This document shows, piece after piece, positions 1 through 9,300 of a DNA stretch of 64,000 nt. How positions within the stretch are numbered: position 1 is the stretch's first letter; each line of letters starts with the position of its first letter. The DNA lies in NCBI RefSeq assembly GCF_017308075.1, contig NZ_JAFKFX010000023.1:310001-374000 (forward strand), written 5' to 3'. Origin of the DNA: Allobosea sp. Lineage in GTDB: Bacteria > Pseudomonadota > Alphaproteobacteria > Rhizobiales > Beijerinckiaceae. The notes under the pieces are model-generated. The model did not search any database. It was given only the letters and a program-made list of their open reading frames with translations, and was not told the origin of the DNA. Made by a program: the position numbers and the translations under genes.

Positions 1-166
1 CGAGGTGGTTGAGGCGATGGCTGCGAAGGGCGTGCTCGCCGGCGTGCCGGTCTCGCGTCTGCTGCCCGGCGCCGGTCTCGACGATCTCCTGATCGTCGCC
101 AATACGGAAGTGAATACGGATGAGGATCGGGCGGCCTTCGTGGCGGCGCTCGCGGAGGTGCTGTGA
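1..166 (+). CDS. gcvPA: Glycine dehydrogenase (decarboxylating) subunit 1, C-terminal fragment
   Basis: The open frame entering from the left edge encodes the last 54 residues of a protein and stops with TGA at 164-166. That stop overlaps the ATG of the next gene in the ATGA arrangement typical of the split glycine cleavage P protein. The tail (GVPVSRLLP near the start, IVANTEVNTDED near the end) fits the C-terminus of GcvPA. Together with GcvPB it would decarboxylate glycine and load the aminomethyl group on the GcvH lipoyl arm. Identity rests mainly on the neighbour and on this short tail. Confidence 0.85.
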   Translation, partial: EVVEAMAAKGVLAGVPVSRLLPGAGLDDLLIVANTEVNTDEDRAAFVAALAEVL

Positions 167-1740
167 TGCTGAACCGTCAGGGACGCCCGACTGCCGCCGG
201 CGAGGCCGAGAGCCGCAGCCATGAGACCTTCACCGGCAATCGCGCGCTGCAGCAGATCGAGCCGCTGATCTTCGAGATCGGCCATCGCGAATCGACCGGC
301 GTCGACATCGAGAAGCCGGCGCCGTTCAAGAGCCGCCTCGGCAAGCACGCCCGTCAGGGCGAGATCGGCCTGCCCGGTCTCTCCGAACCCGAGGCGATGC
401 GCCATTATGTGCGCCTCAGCCAGAAGAATTACGGCATCGACACCGGGCTCTTCCCGCTCGGTTCCTGCACGATGAAGCACAATGCCCGCCTCAACGAGAA
501 GGTGGCGCGTCTGCCAGGCTTCTCGGACGTGCATCCGCTGCAGCCGACCTCGACCGTGCCCGGCGCGCTCGAGCTGATGCTCGAGCTCGCCCGCTATCTG
601 ATGACGCTGACCGGCATGCCGGCGGTGGCGCTCTCGCCCAAGGCCGGCGCCCATGGCGAAGCCTGCGGCATGATGGCGATCAAGGCCGCGATCGCCGCCA
701 AGGGCGAGGGCGCGACCCGCAATGTCGTGCTCGTGCCGGAATCGGCGCATGGCACCAATCCGGCGACGGCCGCCCTGATCGGCTTCTCGGTCAAGGCGGT
801 CCCGGCCCGTCCCGACGGCACGGTCGCGGTCGAGGACGTCAAGGCGCTGCTCGGCCCCGAGGTCGCGGCGATCATGCTGACCAACCCGAACACCTGCGGC
901 ATCTTCGAGCCTGAGATCGTCGAGATCGCCGCGGCGATGCACGAGGCTGGCGCCTATTTCTACTGCGACGGCGCCAATTTCAACGCCATCGTCGGCAAGG
1001 CCCGGCCGGGCGATCTCGGTGTCGACGCCATGCACATAAACCTGCACAAGACCTTCTCGACCCCGCATGGCGGTGGCGGCCCGGGCGCCGGCCCGGTCGT
1101 GCTGTCGGAGCGGCTGGCGCCTTTCGCGCCCGTGCCTTTCATCCATGTCGAGGGCGGCAAGTCGCGTCTCGTCGAGCACAAGGGCGATGCCCCCGAGGGC
1201 AACGATCCGTTCGGACGGATGACCGCCTTCCACGGCCAGATGGGCATGTATGTCCGGGCGCTCGCCTATATGCTGAGCCATGGCGCCGACGGCATGAAGC
1301 AGGCCTCGGAAGATGCGGTGCTGAACGCCAACTATATCCGCGCCAGCTTGTCCGACCTGATGTCGCTGCCCTTCCCGGACCACCCCTCAATGCATGAGGT
1401 GCTGTTCGACGATGAGTGGCTGAAGGGCACCGGCGTCTCGACGCTCGATTTCGCCAAGGCGATGATCGACGAGGGCTACCATCCGATGACTGTCTATTTC
1501 CCGCTCGTCGTCCACGGCGCCATGCTGATCGAGCCGACCGAGTCGGAGTCGAAGGCGGCGCTCGATCTCTTCGTCGCGACCCTGCGCGATCTCGCCATCG
1601 CGACCAAGGGCAACGACAAGAGCCGCTTCACCGCCGCCCCGCATCACGCCCCGATCCGTCGTCTCGACGAGACCAGAGCCGCGCGCCAGCCAGTGCTGAA
1701 ATGGGAAAAGCCCGCGCCTGTGAAGGAAGCGGCGGAATAG
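166..1740 (+). CDS. gcvPB: Glycine dehydrogenase (decarboxylating) subunit 2
   Basis: A 524-residue PLP enzyme subunit of the usual GcvPB length. The PLP lysine lies in HINLHKTFSTPHGGGGPGAG at about residue 294, the glycine-rich stretch characteristic of the family. The N-terminal half carries the conserved FPLGSCTMKHNARLNEK block. With GcvPA it forms the P protein of the glycine cleavage system, feeding one-carbon units to folate. I chose the ATG that overlaps the gcvPA stop over the GTG one codon upstream. A GC-rich hairpin follows the stop, so gcvPB is probably the last gene of its operon. Confidence 0.97.
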   Translation: MLNRQGRPTAAGEAESRSHETFTGNRALQQIEPLIFEIGHRESTGVDIEKPAPFKSRLGKHARQGEIGLPGLSEPEAMRHYVRLSQKNYGIDTGLFPLGSCTMKHNARLNEKVARLPGFSDVHPLQPTSTVPGALELMLELARYLMTLTGMPAVALSPKAGAHGEACGMMAIKAAIAAKGEGATRNVVLVPESAHGTNPATAALIGFSVKAVPARPDGTVAVEDVKALLGPEVAAIMLTNPNTCGIFEPEIVEIAAAMHEAGAYFYCDGANFNAIVGKARPGDLGVDAMHINLHKTFSTPHGGGGPGAGPVVLSERLAPFAPVPFIHVEGGKSRLVEHKGDAPEGNDPFGRMTAFHGQMGMYVRALAYMLSHGADGMKQASEDAVLNANYIRASLSDLMSLPFPDHPSMHEVLFDDEWLKGTGVSTLDFAKAMIDEGYHPMTVYFPLVVHGAMLIEPTESESKAALDLFVATLRDLAIATKGNDKSRFTAAPHHAPIRRLDETRAARQPVLKWEKPAPVKEAAE

Positions 1741-1749
1741 ATTTCGCTG

Positions 1750-1776
1750 GCGGCGGGAGCGAAGAGCGCCCGCCGC
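1750..1776 (+). terminator. Hairpin after gcvPB
   Basis: An 8-bp perfect stem (GCGGCGGG at 1750-1757, CCCGCCGC at 1769-1776) with an 11-nt loop lies ten bases after the gcvPB stop and is followed by TGCCCTTTCG. The position suggests the transcription end of the gcv operon. The T tract is weak, so Rho help is possible. Confidence 0.5.
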
Positions 1777-1875
1777 TGCCCTTTCGTAACCTGCTTGGGC
1801 CTGCCTTAAGGCTTCCTTGACCATGTGCGAGGAATGCTTGGTTCCGTGCGTATTCTCGCACGCTGGAATCGGCTC

Positions 1876-3156
1876 ATGCAGTGCGTTCGCCTTCGCCATT
1901 CTTTCGCCGCCGTGGTCGCCTTCGCGGCGATGCTGACGGCTTCGCGGGCCGAGGAGCCGGGCTATGGCCCGAAGACTTATGACCGGACGCTGGATGCGCT
2001 GGTGGCGCATGAGGACATCGCCAATCGCGGCGGCTGGCCCAAGGTGCCCGCGGGCGCGACCGCACTGAAGCCGGGAGTGCAAGGGCCGGATGTCGCGTTG
2101 CTCAAGCAGCGCCTGATGCTGAGTGGCGACTTGCCGCCGGCTTCGCTGCCGGGCGACATCTATGACGAGGCGGTGGTCACGGCGGTTAAGCGCTTCCAGA
2201 AGCGGCATGGCCTCTCGGAGCTCGGCACGGTCGGCCGCTTGACCCTGAAGGCGCTCAACGTCCCGGTCGAGGTTCGCCTCAACCAGCTTACCGCGACGCT
2301 GGAGCGGTTGAAGGGCAACGGCTTCAATTTCACCGAGCGCTATGTCGTGGTGAACATTCCCGGCGCCAGCGCCGAGGCGGTCGAGAACGGTCTCGTCCAG
2401 CGCCGCCATCTCGCCATCGTCGGGCGGCCGGACCGGCCCTCGCCGGTGCTCCAGACCAGCATCACCTCGGTCAACCTCAACCCATACTGGACGGTGCCGA
2501 TGTCGATCGTGAAGGCCGACATCATCCCGCATATGCGCAAGGATCCGAACTTCATCGCCAAGTCAAACATGAAGCTGCTCGGCGCCGAGAACCGCGAGAT
2601 CGATCCTGCGAGCGTCAACTGGGCCAGCCTGACCAACCCCTATTTCTACGTCCGCCAGGAGCCTGGCCCGACCAACTCGCTTGGCCAGATGAAGATCGAC
2701 ATGCCGAATGGCGAGGCGGTCTACATGCACGACACGCCGAAGAAGACTCTGTTCCGCAACGATGTCCGCTTCAACTCCTCGGGCTGCGCGCGCATCGAGG
2801 GCGTGCGCGATCTCGCGAGCTGGCTGCTCGAGGGCACCGAGTGGAACCTGCCTGCGATCGAGGCCGAGATCGCCAAGGGCGAGCGTAAGAACATCGTGCT
2901 GAAGAAGCCGGTTCCGGTCGCCTGGGTCTACATGACCGGCTGGCAGGACGCTGCGGGGCTGGTGCAGTTCCGCGACGATATTTACGGGCTCGATACGCCG
3001 CAAGGGATCGTCACTTCGACGATCCAGCCGCGCCGGCCGAAGCCCAAGCCGGCGGCGGTGCCGGCTGCCGGGGCAAGACCGGTCGCCGCCCGGCCGGCGG
3101 CGATGCCGATCCCGGCGGCGCGGCCGATCCTGCCGACGGCCTTGGCGGTTCAGTAA
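1876..3156 (+). CDS. L,D-transpeptidase (YcbB-like, YkuD domain) with peptidoglycan-binding domain
   Basis: About 426 residues from the ATG at 1876. That start gives a clean exported N-terminus (MQCVRLRHSFAAVVAFAAM, then ASRAEE). A GTG at 1825 would add 17 residues. A PG_binding_1 repeat (about 65-120, LKPGVQGPDVALLKQRL) precedes a YkuD catalytic domain. The catalytic cysteine sits in RFNSSGCARIEG, with the conserved His of YMHDTP upstream. The C-terminus is rich in Pro and Ala. Family members make 3-3 cross-links in peptidoglycan in the periplasm. It stands alone, downstream of gcvPB and with its own terminator. Confidence 0.92.
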   Translation: MQCVRLRHSFAAVVAFAAMLTASRAEEPGYGPKTYDRTLDALVAHEDIANRGGWPKVPAGATALKPGVQGPDVALLKQRLMLSGDLPPASLPGDIYDEAVVTAVKRFQKRHGLSELGTVGRLTLKALNVPVEVRLNQLTATLERLKGNGFNFTERYVVVNIPGASAEAVENGLVQRRHLAIVGRPDRPSPVLQTSITSVNLNPYWTVPMSIVKADIIPHMRKDPNFIAKSNMKLLGAENREIDPASVNWASLTNPYFYVRQEPGPTNSLGQMKIDMPNGEAVYMHDTPKKTLFRNDVRFNSSGCARIEGVRDLASWLLEGTEWNLPAIEAEIAKGERKNIVLKKPVPVAWVYMTGWQDAAGLVQFRDDIYGLDTPQGIVTSTIQPRRPKPKPAAVPAAGARPVAARPAAMPIPAARPILPTALAVQ

Positions 3157-3167
3157 GGGGCGGGGAA

Positions 3168-3194
3168 GGGGGCTGGCGCGCAGCGAAGGCCCCC
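3168..3194 (+). terminator. Terminator of the L,D-transpeptidase gene
   Basis: GGGGGC (3168-3173) pairs with GCCCCC (3189-3194), followed by AGGGTTTTCCTTT. It lies 11 bases after the stop codon. Confidence 0.6.
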
Positions 3195-3243
3195 AGGGTT
3201 TTCCTTTGCCCAACTGCATTCCAATCCAGCTTAGAACTTCGTC

Positions 3244-3275
3244 ATTCCGGCTGGAGCGAAGCGGAATGCCGGAAT
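3244..3275. repeat. Intergenic palindromic repeat (ATTCCGGC family)
   Basis: ATTCCGGC (3244-3251) and GCCGGAAT (3268-3275) flank a GCTTCGC-like centre (GAGCGAAGCG on this strand). Related units lie at 39907-39936, 48308-48340 and 49056-49090. The remainder of 3157-3551 holds no gene I can support; a short frame at 3206-3472 runs through the repeat and lacks a ribosome-binding site. Confidence 0.6.
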
Positions 3276-3488
3276 CCATCGTAAGGCTCGGCTTGCCCTT
3301 GGATGGATTTTGGAGCTGCGCCGCTTTGCGGTTTGTCCGGATCGGCGGCTCTGCCCGAACCAAGCTCCGTCTCCAGCGCGGCAAGAGAACAGGCGGGGTC
3401 GGGCGTTCGCTGAAGACTTTGCAGTGGTTCGCGGGCTCGCCGGCGGATGGCGAGCGAGATCCTGATCAGTAGAAGCGGGTCCCTAAAC

Positions 3489-3522
3489 GAAGACGCCGCG
3501 GTCGTTGGACCGCGGCGTCTTC
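3489..3522. terminator. Terminator of the ATP synthase F0 operon
   Basis: A perfect 15-bp stem (GAAGACGCCGCGGTC at 3489-3503, its complement at 3508-3522) with a GTTG loop. It lies 29 bases beyond the atpF stop on the minus strand, where the stem is followed by GTTTAGGG. On the plus strand it is followed by ATTCGTTT, so it could also stop plus-strand read-through. Confidence 0.85.
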
Positions 3523-3551
3523 ATTCGTTTCAGTCGCTTGCGCGTGGCGGC

Positions 3552-4028
3552 TCAGTTGAGCTTGGCCTTGACGTCCTTGAGGCCGGCGGCGACCAGATCG
3601 GCGCCGGCCTTGCCGGCGACCTGGCCTCGCAGGATGACTTCGGCAGCCAGGGTCGCGGCCTCGGCGGCGGCGGCGCGGACTTCCGCGGTCGCCTGGCTTT
3701 CGGCCTGGGCGATCTTGTCCTCGGCCGATTTGGTCCGCCGGGTCACGAACTCCGCCAGCTTCGCTTCGGCGTCCTGGGCGAGGCGCTCGGCCTCTTCCTT
3801 GGCGTTGGCGACGATGGTCTCGGCCTCTGCCTCGGCGGCCTTGCGCTTGGCCTCGTACTCGGCGAGCAGCTGCTCCGCCTCGTGCCGCAGCCGGCGCGCC
3901 TCGGCCAGTTCCTTGGCGACCAGTTCACCGCGCGCATCGAGCCCGGCGAGGATCTTCTTATGGCCGCCGACATAGACGACGATGCCGACGAAGACGAAGA
4001 ACGCGATGCCTACCCAGAAAGTATCCAT
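3552..4028 (-). CDS. atpF: F0F1 ATP synthase subunit b
   Basis: 158 residues: one N-terminal membrane helix (MDTFWVGIAFFVFVGIVVYV) followed by a long charged Ala/Glu/Lys coiled coil, the layout of the peripheral-stalk b subunit. I chose the ATG at 4028 because GAGGAGG lies just upstream and because the homologous start is MDTFW; the frame is open further upstream without support. It is the last of five F0 genes, ten bases after atpF', and is followed by a strong terminator. The F1 genes are not in this window, so the ATP synthase is split into two loci, as is usual in alphaproteobacteria. Confidence 0.96.
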   Translation of the reverse strand: MDTFWVGIAFFVFVGIVVYVGGHKKILAGLDARGELVAKELAEARRLRHEAEQLLAEYEAKRKAAEAEAETIVANAKEEAERLAQDAEAKLAEFVTRRTKSAEDKIAQAESQATAEVRAAAAEAATLAAEVILRGQVAGKAGADLVAAGLKDVKAKLN

Positions 4029-4038
4029 CTGTTCCTCC

Positions 4039-4680
4039 TCAGCGCGCCAGAGCGCTGTCGATGGCCTTGGCGGCCTCGGCGGCACTCGGTGCCTTGCCGG
4101 TCAGCTTCTCGACGATCGCGGCGGCCGTCTCGGCACCAAGATCGCGAACGCTTTCCATCGCCTTCGCCTTGGCGGCGGCGATCGAAGCTTCCGCCTGGCT
4201 GGCCTTGGCCGAGAGCTCGGCTTCGACCGTCTTGCGGCGCTCGTCCGACTGCTTGGCGCTGGTCTCCCGGGCGGTCTGGGCGATGCCCTGCGCACGCGAT
4301 TGGGCCTGCGCCAGAGCCTGCTCATAGGCCTTCGCGCTGGCTTCCGCCTTCGCCTGGGCGCCGGCGGCTTCGTCGAGATCGCGCGACAATGCCGCGGCAC
4401 GGTCGGCGAGAATCCCGCCGATGCGCGGCAGCGCCACCCTGGACATCAGCCAGTAGAGCGCGCCGAAGGAAACCGCGAGCCAGAAGAGCTGGCCGGGATA
4501 GGTCTTGCTGTCGAAGGGCGGGAAGGCGCCCTTGGCAGCACCGGTATCGCTCGCCGCGAGCGCCACCTCCGGCAGGATGAAGACCGCAGCGACCAGGGCG
4601 GTCGCGGCCGTCGTCCGGACGAGGTTCGTGGCAATGCCGATTTGCATCACGACGCCTTTCAGGCTCATCGGATTAGACAC
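4039..4680 (-). CDS. atpF': F0F1 ATP synthase subunit b' (second peripheral-stalk subunit)
   Basis: About 213 residues from the ATG at 4680. In-frame ATGs at 4668 and 4647 are also possible, the last giving MQIGIATNLVRTT. A hydrophobic, signal-like segment is followed by a Gly/Pro-rich stretch (FPPFDSKTYPGQLFWLAVSF), a membrane helix and then a long Ala/Glu-rich coiled coil. This is the duplicated b' form found in alphaproteobacteria and cyanobacteria; it pairs with AtpF in a heterodimeric stator. In rhizobia the gene is often called atpG, which should not be confused with the gamma subunit. Confidence 0.94.
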   Translation of the reverse strand: MSNPMSLKGVVMQIGIATNLVRTTAATALVAAVFILPEVALAASDTGAAKGAFPPFDSKTYPGQLFWLAVSFGALYWLMSRVALPRIGGILADRAAALSRDLDEAAGAQAKAEASAKAYEQALAQAQSRAQGIAQTARETSAKQSDERRKTVEAELSAKASQAEASIAAAKAKAMESVRDLGAETAAAIVEKLTGKAPSAAEAAKAIDSALAR

Positions 4681-4729
4681 GCTCCCGCCGGGCGCGAGGG
4701 CCCTGCGGGAGCGGATGAAGTCGTCGTCC

Positions 4730-4957
4730 TCAGACCACGAAGAGCAGGATCAGCGCCACCACGAAGGCGAAGATGCCCAGACCTTCGGCGAGCGCGGCGC
4801 CGATGAAGGCGCGGCCGAACTGGCCGTCAGCGGCCGACGGATTGCGCAGGGCGCCCGACAGGAACTGGCCGAAGATGTTGCCGACGCCGATGGCGGCGAG
4901 GCCCATGCCGAGACAGGCGATACCGGCAGCGAGGTACTTGGCCGCAGTGAAATCCAT
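4730..4957 (-). CDS. atpE: F0F1 ATP synthase subunit c
   Basis: A 75-residue hairpin of two membrane helices. The polar loop carries the conserved RNP (residues 38-40). The ion-binding carboxylate is Glu58 in GAALAEGLGIFAF, as expected for a proton-coupled ring; no extra sodium-type ligands are apparent. It lies between atpB and atpF', with gaps of about 50-65 bases. Alphaproteobacterial c subunits typically begin with MD, as here. Confidence 0.97.
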   Translation of the reverse strand: MDFTAAKYLAAGIACLGMGLAAIGVGNIFGQFLSGALRNPSAADGQFGRAFIGAALAEGLGIFAFVVALILLFVV

Positions 4958-5021
4958 GGTCTTTCTCCGAGTGAACTTAGGGCGGGTAAGGGGTGTTTAA
5001 CTCTCGCGACGTCTGCGGGCC

Positions 5022-5783
5022 TTAGTGGCCCGGGTGCAGCGCATCGTTGAGATAGACGCAGGTCAGGATCGTGAAGACATAGGCCTGCAGGAACGCGACG
5101 AGGAACTCGAATGCGGTGAGCGCGATCGCCAGCAGCATGGGCAGCGGCGCGAGCACGATGCCGACGCCGATCGTGCCGGTCAGCATCACCACGAAGCCGC
5201 CGAACACCTTGAGCGCGACGTGGCCGGCCAGCATGTTGCCGAACAGACGCAGGCTCAGCGAGATCGGACGGGAAACGAAGGAGACGGCCTCGATCAGCAC
5301 CATGAAGGGCAGCAGCCAGCCCGGCGCACCCTTCGGCACGAACAGGCCGAAGAAGTGGCTGCCATGCTTGACAATGCCATAGACCAGCACCACGCCGATC
5401 ACCAGGAAGGCGAAGGCGGCGGTGACGACGATATGGCTGGTGACGGTGAACGAGCCGGGGATCATGCCGAGCAGGTTCGCGGTCAGCACGAACATGAAGA
5501 GCGAGAAGACGAAGGGGAAGAAGCGCATCCCTTCCTTGCCCATCACGCCCGTCAGCGTCGAGGCGACGAATTCATAGGACAGTTCGGCGAGCGATTGCAG
5601 CCGGCCGGGCACCGTGGCGCGCTGGCGCGAGCCGAAGAGCGTGATCAGCGCGATGACCGCGACGGTCAGCACCATGAACAGCGCCGAATTGGTGAAGGAA
5701 AGATCGAGTCCGAAGAGCTTCAGGCCGACGATCGGCTTGATCTCGAATTGGTGGATCGGATCGATACCGCCGCCGGCCGCCAT
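5022..5783 (-). CDS. atpB: F0F1 ATP synthase subunit a
   Basis: 253 residues, about five to six membrane helices. The essential channel arginine sits in SLSLRLFGNMLAGH, and the N-terminus (DPIHQFEIKPIV) matches alphaproteobacterial AtpB. The subunit forms the proton half-channels against the c ring. The gene follows atpI after 40 bases and precedes atpE. Confidence 0.97.
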   Translation of the reverse strand: MAAGGGIDPIHQFEIKPIVGLKLFGLDLSFTNSALFMVLTVAVIALITLFGSRQRATVPGRLQSLAELSYEFVASTLTGVMGKEGMRFFPFVFSLFMFVLTANLLGMIPGSFTVTSHIVVTAAFAFLVIGVVLVYGIVKHGSHFFGLFVPKGAPGWLLPFMVLIEAVSFVSRPISLSLRLFGNMLAGHVALKVFGGFVVMLTGTIGVGIVLAPLPMLLAIALTAFEFLVAFLQAYVFTILTCVYLNDALHPGH

Positions 5784-5823
5784 TCTCTCAACCCTCTCAA
5801 TGCGGCACTGGGCCGCGAAAAAC

Positions 5824-6174
5824 TCAATCCTTGGGAGCGTTCTGCGCCCGTCCGGAGGTCGGCCGCGCTCCCAGTCGATAGACTGACCGGAAACCGGCGA
5901 TGGTGCCGATCACCAGGAAGGCAATCAGCAGGAACGGCGAGGTTCCCAGCCACCGGTCGCCCAGATAGCCGATCAGGCCACCTGCGATGACGCCGCCAAT
6001 GAGATCCGTCGCCGCACGAAAGCCGGAGGACATCGCGCCCGCAAGCACCTTGTCCCTGTTCTCCGCCTCGACCTTGGCCTCTTCGGCCTTTTCGGTCTGC
6101 CGCAAGGCGGCGGAGAGCGATTCCAGTCTCGTGCGCAACTCCGGATCACTAGGTGTCTTGTCCGGTTCGGACAT
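5824..6174 (-). CDS. atpI: ATP synthase assembly protein AtpI
   Basis: 116 residues with a charged N-terminus and two membrane helices (ATDLIGGVIAGGLIGYLGDR and the PFLLIAFLVIGTIAGF region), the AtpI/AtpZ-type layout. AtpI helps assemble the c ring and may assist cation balance. It is the first gene of the F0 operon. The 220 bases upstream hold a good promoter candidate at 6274-6302. Confidence 0.9.
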   Translation of the reverse strand: MSEPDKTPSDPELRTRLESLSAALRQTEKAEEAKVEAENRDKVLAGAMSSGFRAATDLIGGVIAGGLIGYLGDRWLGTSPFLLIAFLVIGTIAGFRSVYRLGARPTSGRAQNAPKD

Positions 6175-6273
6175 GCCGGGCCTCTTCGTTTGACCGTGAG
6201 ATTGGCACGGTCACGCCAAAAACCTTCGCACACCCATCCCGGCCCGTTCACCGAGCCGTCGTCAGCACGGCCT

Positions 6274-6302
6274 CCTTTATTGGCCGCCCATAAAGCTGTC
6301 AA
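6274..6302 (-). promoter_or_regulatory. Candidate promoter of the ATP synthase F0 operon
   Basis: On the minus strand TTGACA (6302-6297, preceded by GCC) lies 17 bp from TAAAGG (6279-6274), about 100 bases ahead of the atpI start. The -35 is a perfect consensus and the -10 is weak. The rest of 6175-6394 is AT-rich around 6320-6345. It also holds a small plus-strand hairpin, TGCCG/CGGCA plus five T (6346-6365), with no obvious client gene. Confidence 0.5.
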
Positions 6303-6394
6303 GGCAGGGGTTTGGCATTCAACTAATTGAAGTAATTATATATTTTGCCGAGGTGCGGCATTTTTGCTGCATTGTCGCGCCGATTCTGCCCGAT

Positions 6395-9300
6395 TCAGAC
6401 GGCCTCGCGGATGCGCTCGGCGGTGTCGAGGTCGACCGAGACCATCTGGCTGACGCCGCGTTCAGCCATAGTGACGCCGAACAAACGGTCCATCCGCGCC
6501 ATGGTGATCGGGTTGTGGGTGATCAGAATGAAGCGCGTCGCGGTATTGCGCGCCATCTCGTCGAGCAGGTCGCAATAGCGCTCGACATTGGCGTCGTCGA
6601 GCGGCGCATCGACCTCGTCGAGCACGCAGATCGGCGAGGGATTCGTCAGGAATACCGCAAAGATCAGGGCGGTCGCGGTCAGTGCCTGCTCGCCACCGGA
6701 GAGCAGGGTCATGACCTGCGGCTTCTTGCCCGGCGGCCGAGCGATGATCTCGAGCCCGGCTTCGAGCGGATCCTCCGAATCGACCAGGGAAAGCTCGGCC
6801 TTGCCGCCGCCGAACAGCACGCCGAAAAGCTGCTGGAAATGGCCGTTGACCACCTCGAATGCGGCAAGAAGCCGCTCCCGGCCTTCACGGTTCAGCGCGC
6901 CGATCGCCTGGCGCAGGCGCCTGATCGCCTCGGTCAGGTCATCCCGTTCGCTCGCCAGGCCCGAGCGCTTGCCCTGGACCTCCGAGAGCTCGTCCTCGGC
7001 CCGCAGATTGACGGCGCCGAGCCGCTCGCGCTCGGCTTTCAGCGCGGAAAGTCGCCGCTCGGTGGCCTCGAATTCGGGCAGTGCCGCTCCGGGCGCGAGA
7101 CCGGCGAGCCCCCTGAGGCCGGCAATGTCGGTGTCGAGGCTCTCGACGATCTGGCGCACAAGGCCGGCGAGGCGTTGCCTGGCGGCTTCCAGCCTGGCCT
7201 CGGCGCTGGCCCGGCCCTCGCGCGCGCCGGCGAGGCCCTCCAGCGCCGCACGTGCCTGCCTGTCGGCCTCGGCCAATGCCGATTCGCCGGTGGCGAGCGC
7301 ATCGGCCTCCGCTTTGCGCGCCTGCTCCGCCGATTCGATCCCGGCGAGCAGGCGCCGGCGCTCGACCAGGAAGGTGTCGGGCGCATCGAGCAGGGTCTGG
7401 CGTTCGGCCGTCGTCGTCGCGATCCGGCTCCTGGTCTCGGCGGCCGTCTGCTCGCTGGCGCCGGCCCGCTCGCGCCAGGCGCGGATGTCCTGCGCGATCG
7501 CTTCGCGCCGACGCGAGCGCAGCTCCGCCTCGCGGCCTTGCGTCTGTACAAGGGCTCGCGCTTCGGTGGCCGCGCCGCGGCGCTCGGCGAGTTCGGCCCG
7601 GACGGTCAGCAGGGTGTTTTCCAGCTCCACGGCCGGGGCCAGGGCGGCAAGGTCCTTTGCGGCGGCTTCAGCCTGGGCACCGACATCGCCGATGTTCTGG
7701 CCGAGCCGGTCGATGGCTTCGGTCAGGGCCGAGCGACGCGAAGCCGTCTCGCCCGCCTTGCGCTCCGCCGCGGCGGTGCGTTCGCGCGACTGGTCGAGCC
7801 GGCGCCTGGCTTCGCGCACCGATTCGAGCGCCTTCGTTTCCGCCTGGCTGGCTGTGCGGGCCCGTTCCGTCGCCGTGTCGAGCCCGGAGCGGGCCTGCTC
7901 GACCGCTTCGCGGGCGCGCTGCGCCGCGATCTCGAGATCGCCGAGCCGGTTTTTCTCGCTGAGCCGGCGCGCCGCCGGGGAGGGGGCTTCGGCCGCGCTG
8001 GTCAGCCCGTCCCAGCGCCAGACATCGCCTTCGCGCGACACCAGGCGCTGGCCGGGTAGCAGCGACGCACGCAGCCGGGCGCCGTCGCTACGGCTGACGA
8101 GCCCGATCTGGCGCAGCCGGCGCAGCAGGGCGGCGGGACCGCGCACATGCCGGCCGAGACTTTCTGCCCCTTCGGGCAAGGGCGGATCGGAATCGCCGGC
8201 GCCGGTATCGTCCCAATGCGCCGGTGCGGCAGGGTCGGCCGAGGCGTCGAGGTCGTCGCCCAGCGCGGCGGCGAGGGCTGCCTCGTAGCCCTTGGCCACG
8301 GTGATCACGTCGAGGATCGCCGGCCATCGGCCGCCGCTCGCCGGTGCGAGCAGCTTCTGGAGGGTCCGGGTTTCGGTATCGAGCCGTTGTGCCGCGCGGT
8401 CGGCCTCGGCCAGCGGCGTGCGCAGCCGGGTTTCCTCGTCGCGCGCGGCTGCCAAAGCGGCCCGGGCGGTGGAGGCAGCGCGATCGGCAGCCCGCATCGC
8501 GGTCTCGCCGGCGGCGACCTCGCGGCGTAGCCCTTCCAGAGTTACGGCGGTGCCGTCCTGATCGAGCGCCGCCTGGTCGCGCAGCAGCCGGTCGCGTTCG
8601 GTGGCATGGCGGGCCTCGCGCTCGCGGGCCTCGCGGATCGTCCGTTCAAGGGCGCCGCGCCGGGCCGTCAGTTCCGACAGGCGCTGCTGGACCGCCGCAT
8701 GCTCGGCCTCGGCCGCGCTGAGCCGCATCTCGGCTGCAGCCAAACCGGATGCTGCCGACGGACCGGCCGTGGCCGCGGCTTCCGTCTCGCGCCGCAGCGC
8801 CTCGTCCTCTTCGCTCAGCCGGGCGAGCGACTGGCTCGCATCCCGACCGAGATTCTCCTGGCGGGCGAGATCGGCCTGCAATTCCGTAAGGCGCCTGCCG
8901 AGTTCCTCGCTGCGTTGCCTGGCCCGCCGGTTCTCGGCCTCGAGCTCGTCGAGCCCGCGTTTCAGCCGGACCAGGGCAGCGGCGGCCGCCGCCTCGTTCT
9001 CGCGCAGTTGCGGCAGGGCACGGGCGGCGATCGCCTGAAGGCGCGAAGCTTCGGCCTGGGCGCCGGTGCGCATGGCGACCTCGCGGACGGCGGCCTCCAG
9101 CGCGCGTTCGGCGAGCGCATCCTGCTCGCGCGCTTCGCCATGGGCGATCAGCGCCAGCACGGCCTCGGCCCTGCGGATGTCGGCGGCGAGGCTGCGATAG
9201 CGCGAAGCCTGCCGCGCCTGCCGCTGCAGCGCATCGACTTGGCCGTCGATCGCGGCGAGCACGTCCTCCAGCCGGGTGAGATTGTCCTCGGCGCCGCGCA

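Noticed and set aside
3206-3472. Possible small gene after the L,D-transpeptidase
   Set aside because: The frame crosses an intergenic palindrome and lacks a ribosome-binding site and any known motif.
6346-6365. Terminator hairpin with five T between smc and atpI
   Set aside because: It is oriented for the plus strand, where no gene precedes it; the arms are only 5 bp.
6353-8059. Long plus-strand frames opposite smc
   Set aside because: Low-complexity Arg/Ala/Gly translation typical of the antisense of GC-rich coiled-coil genes; no start signals or family motifs.
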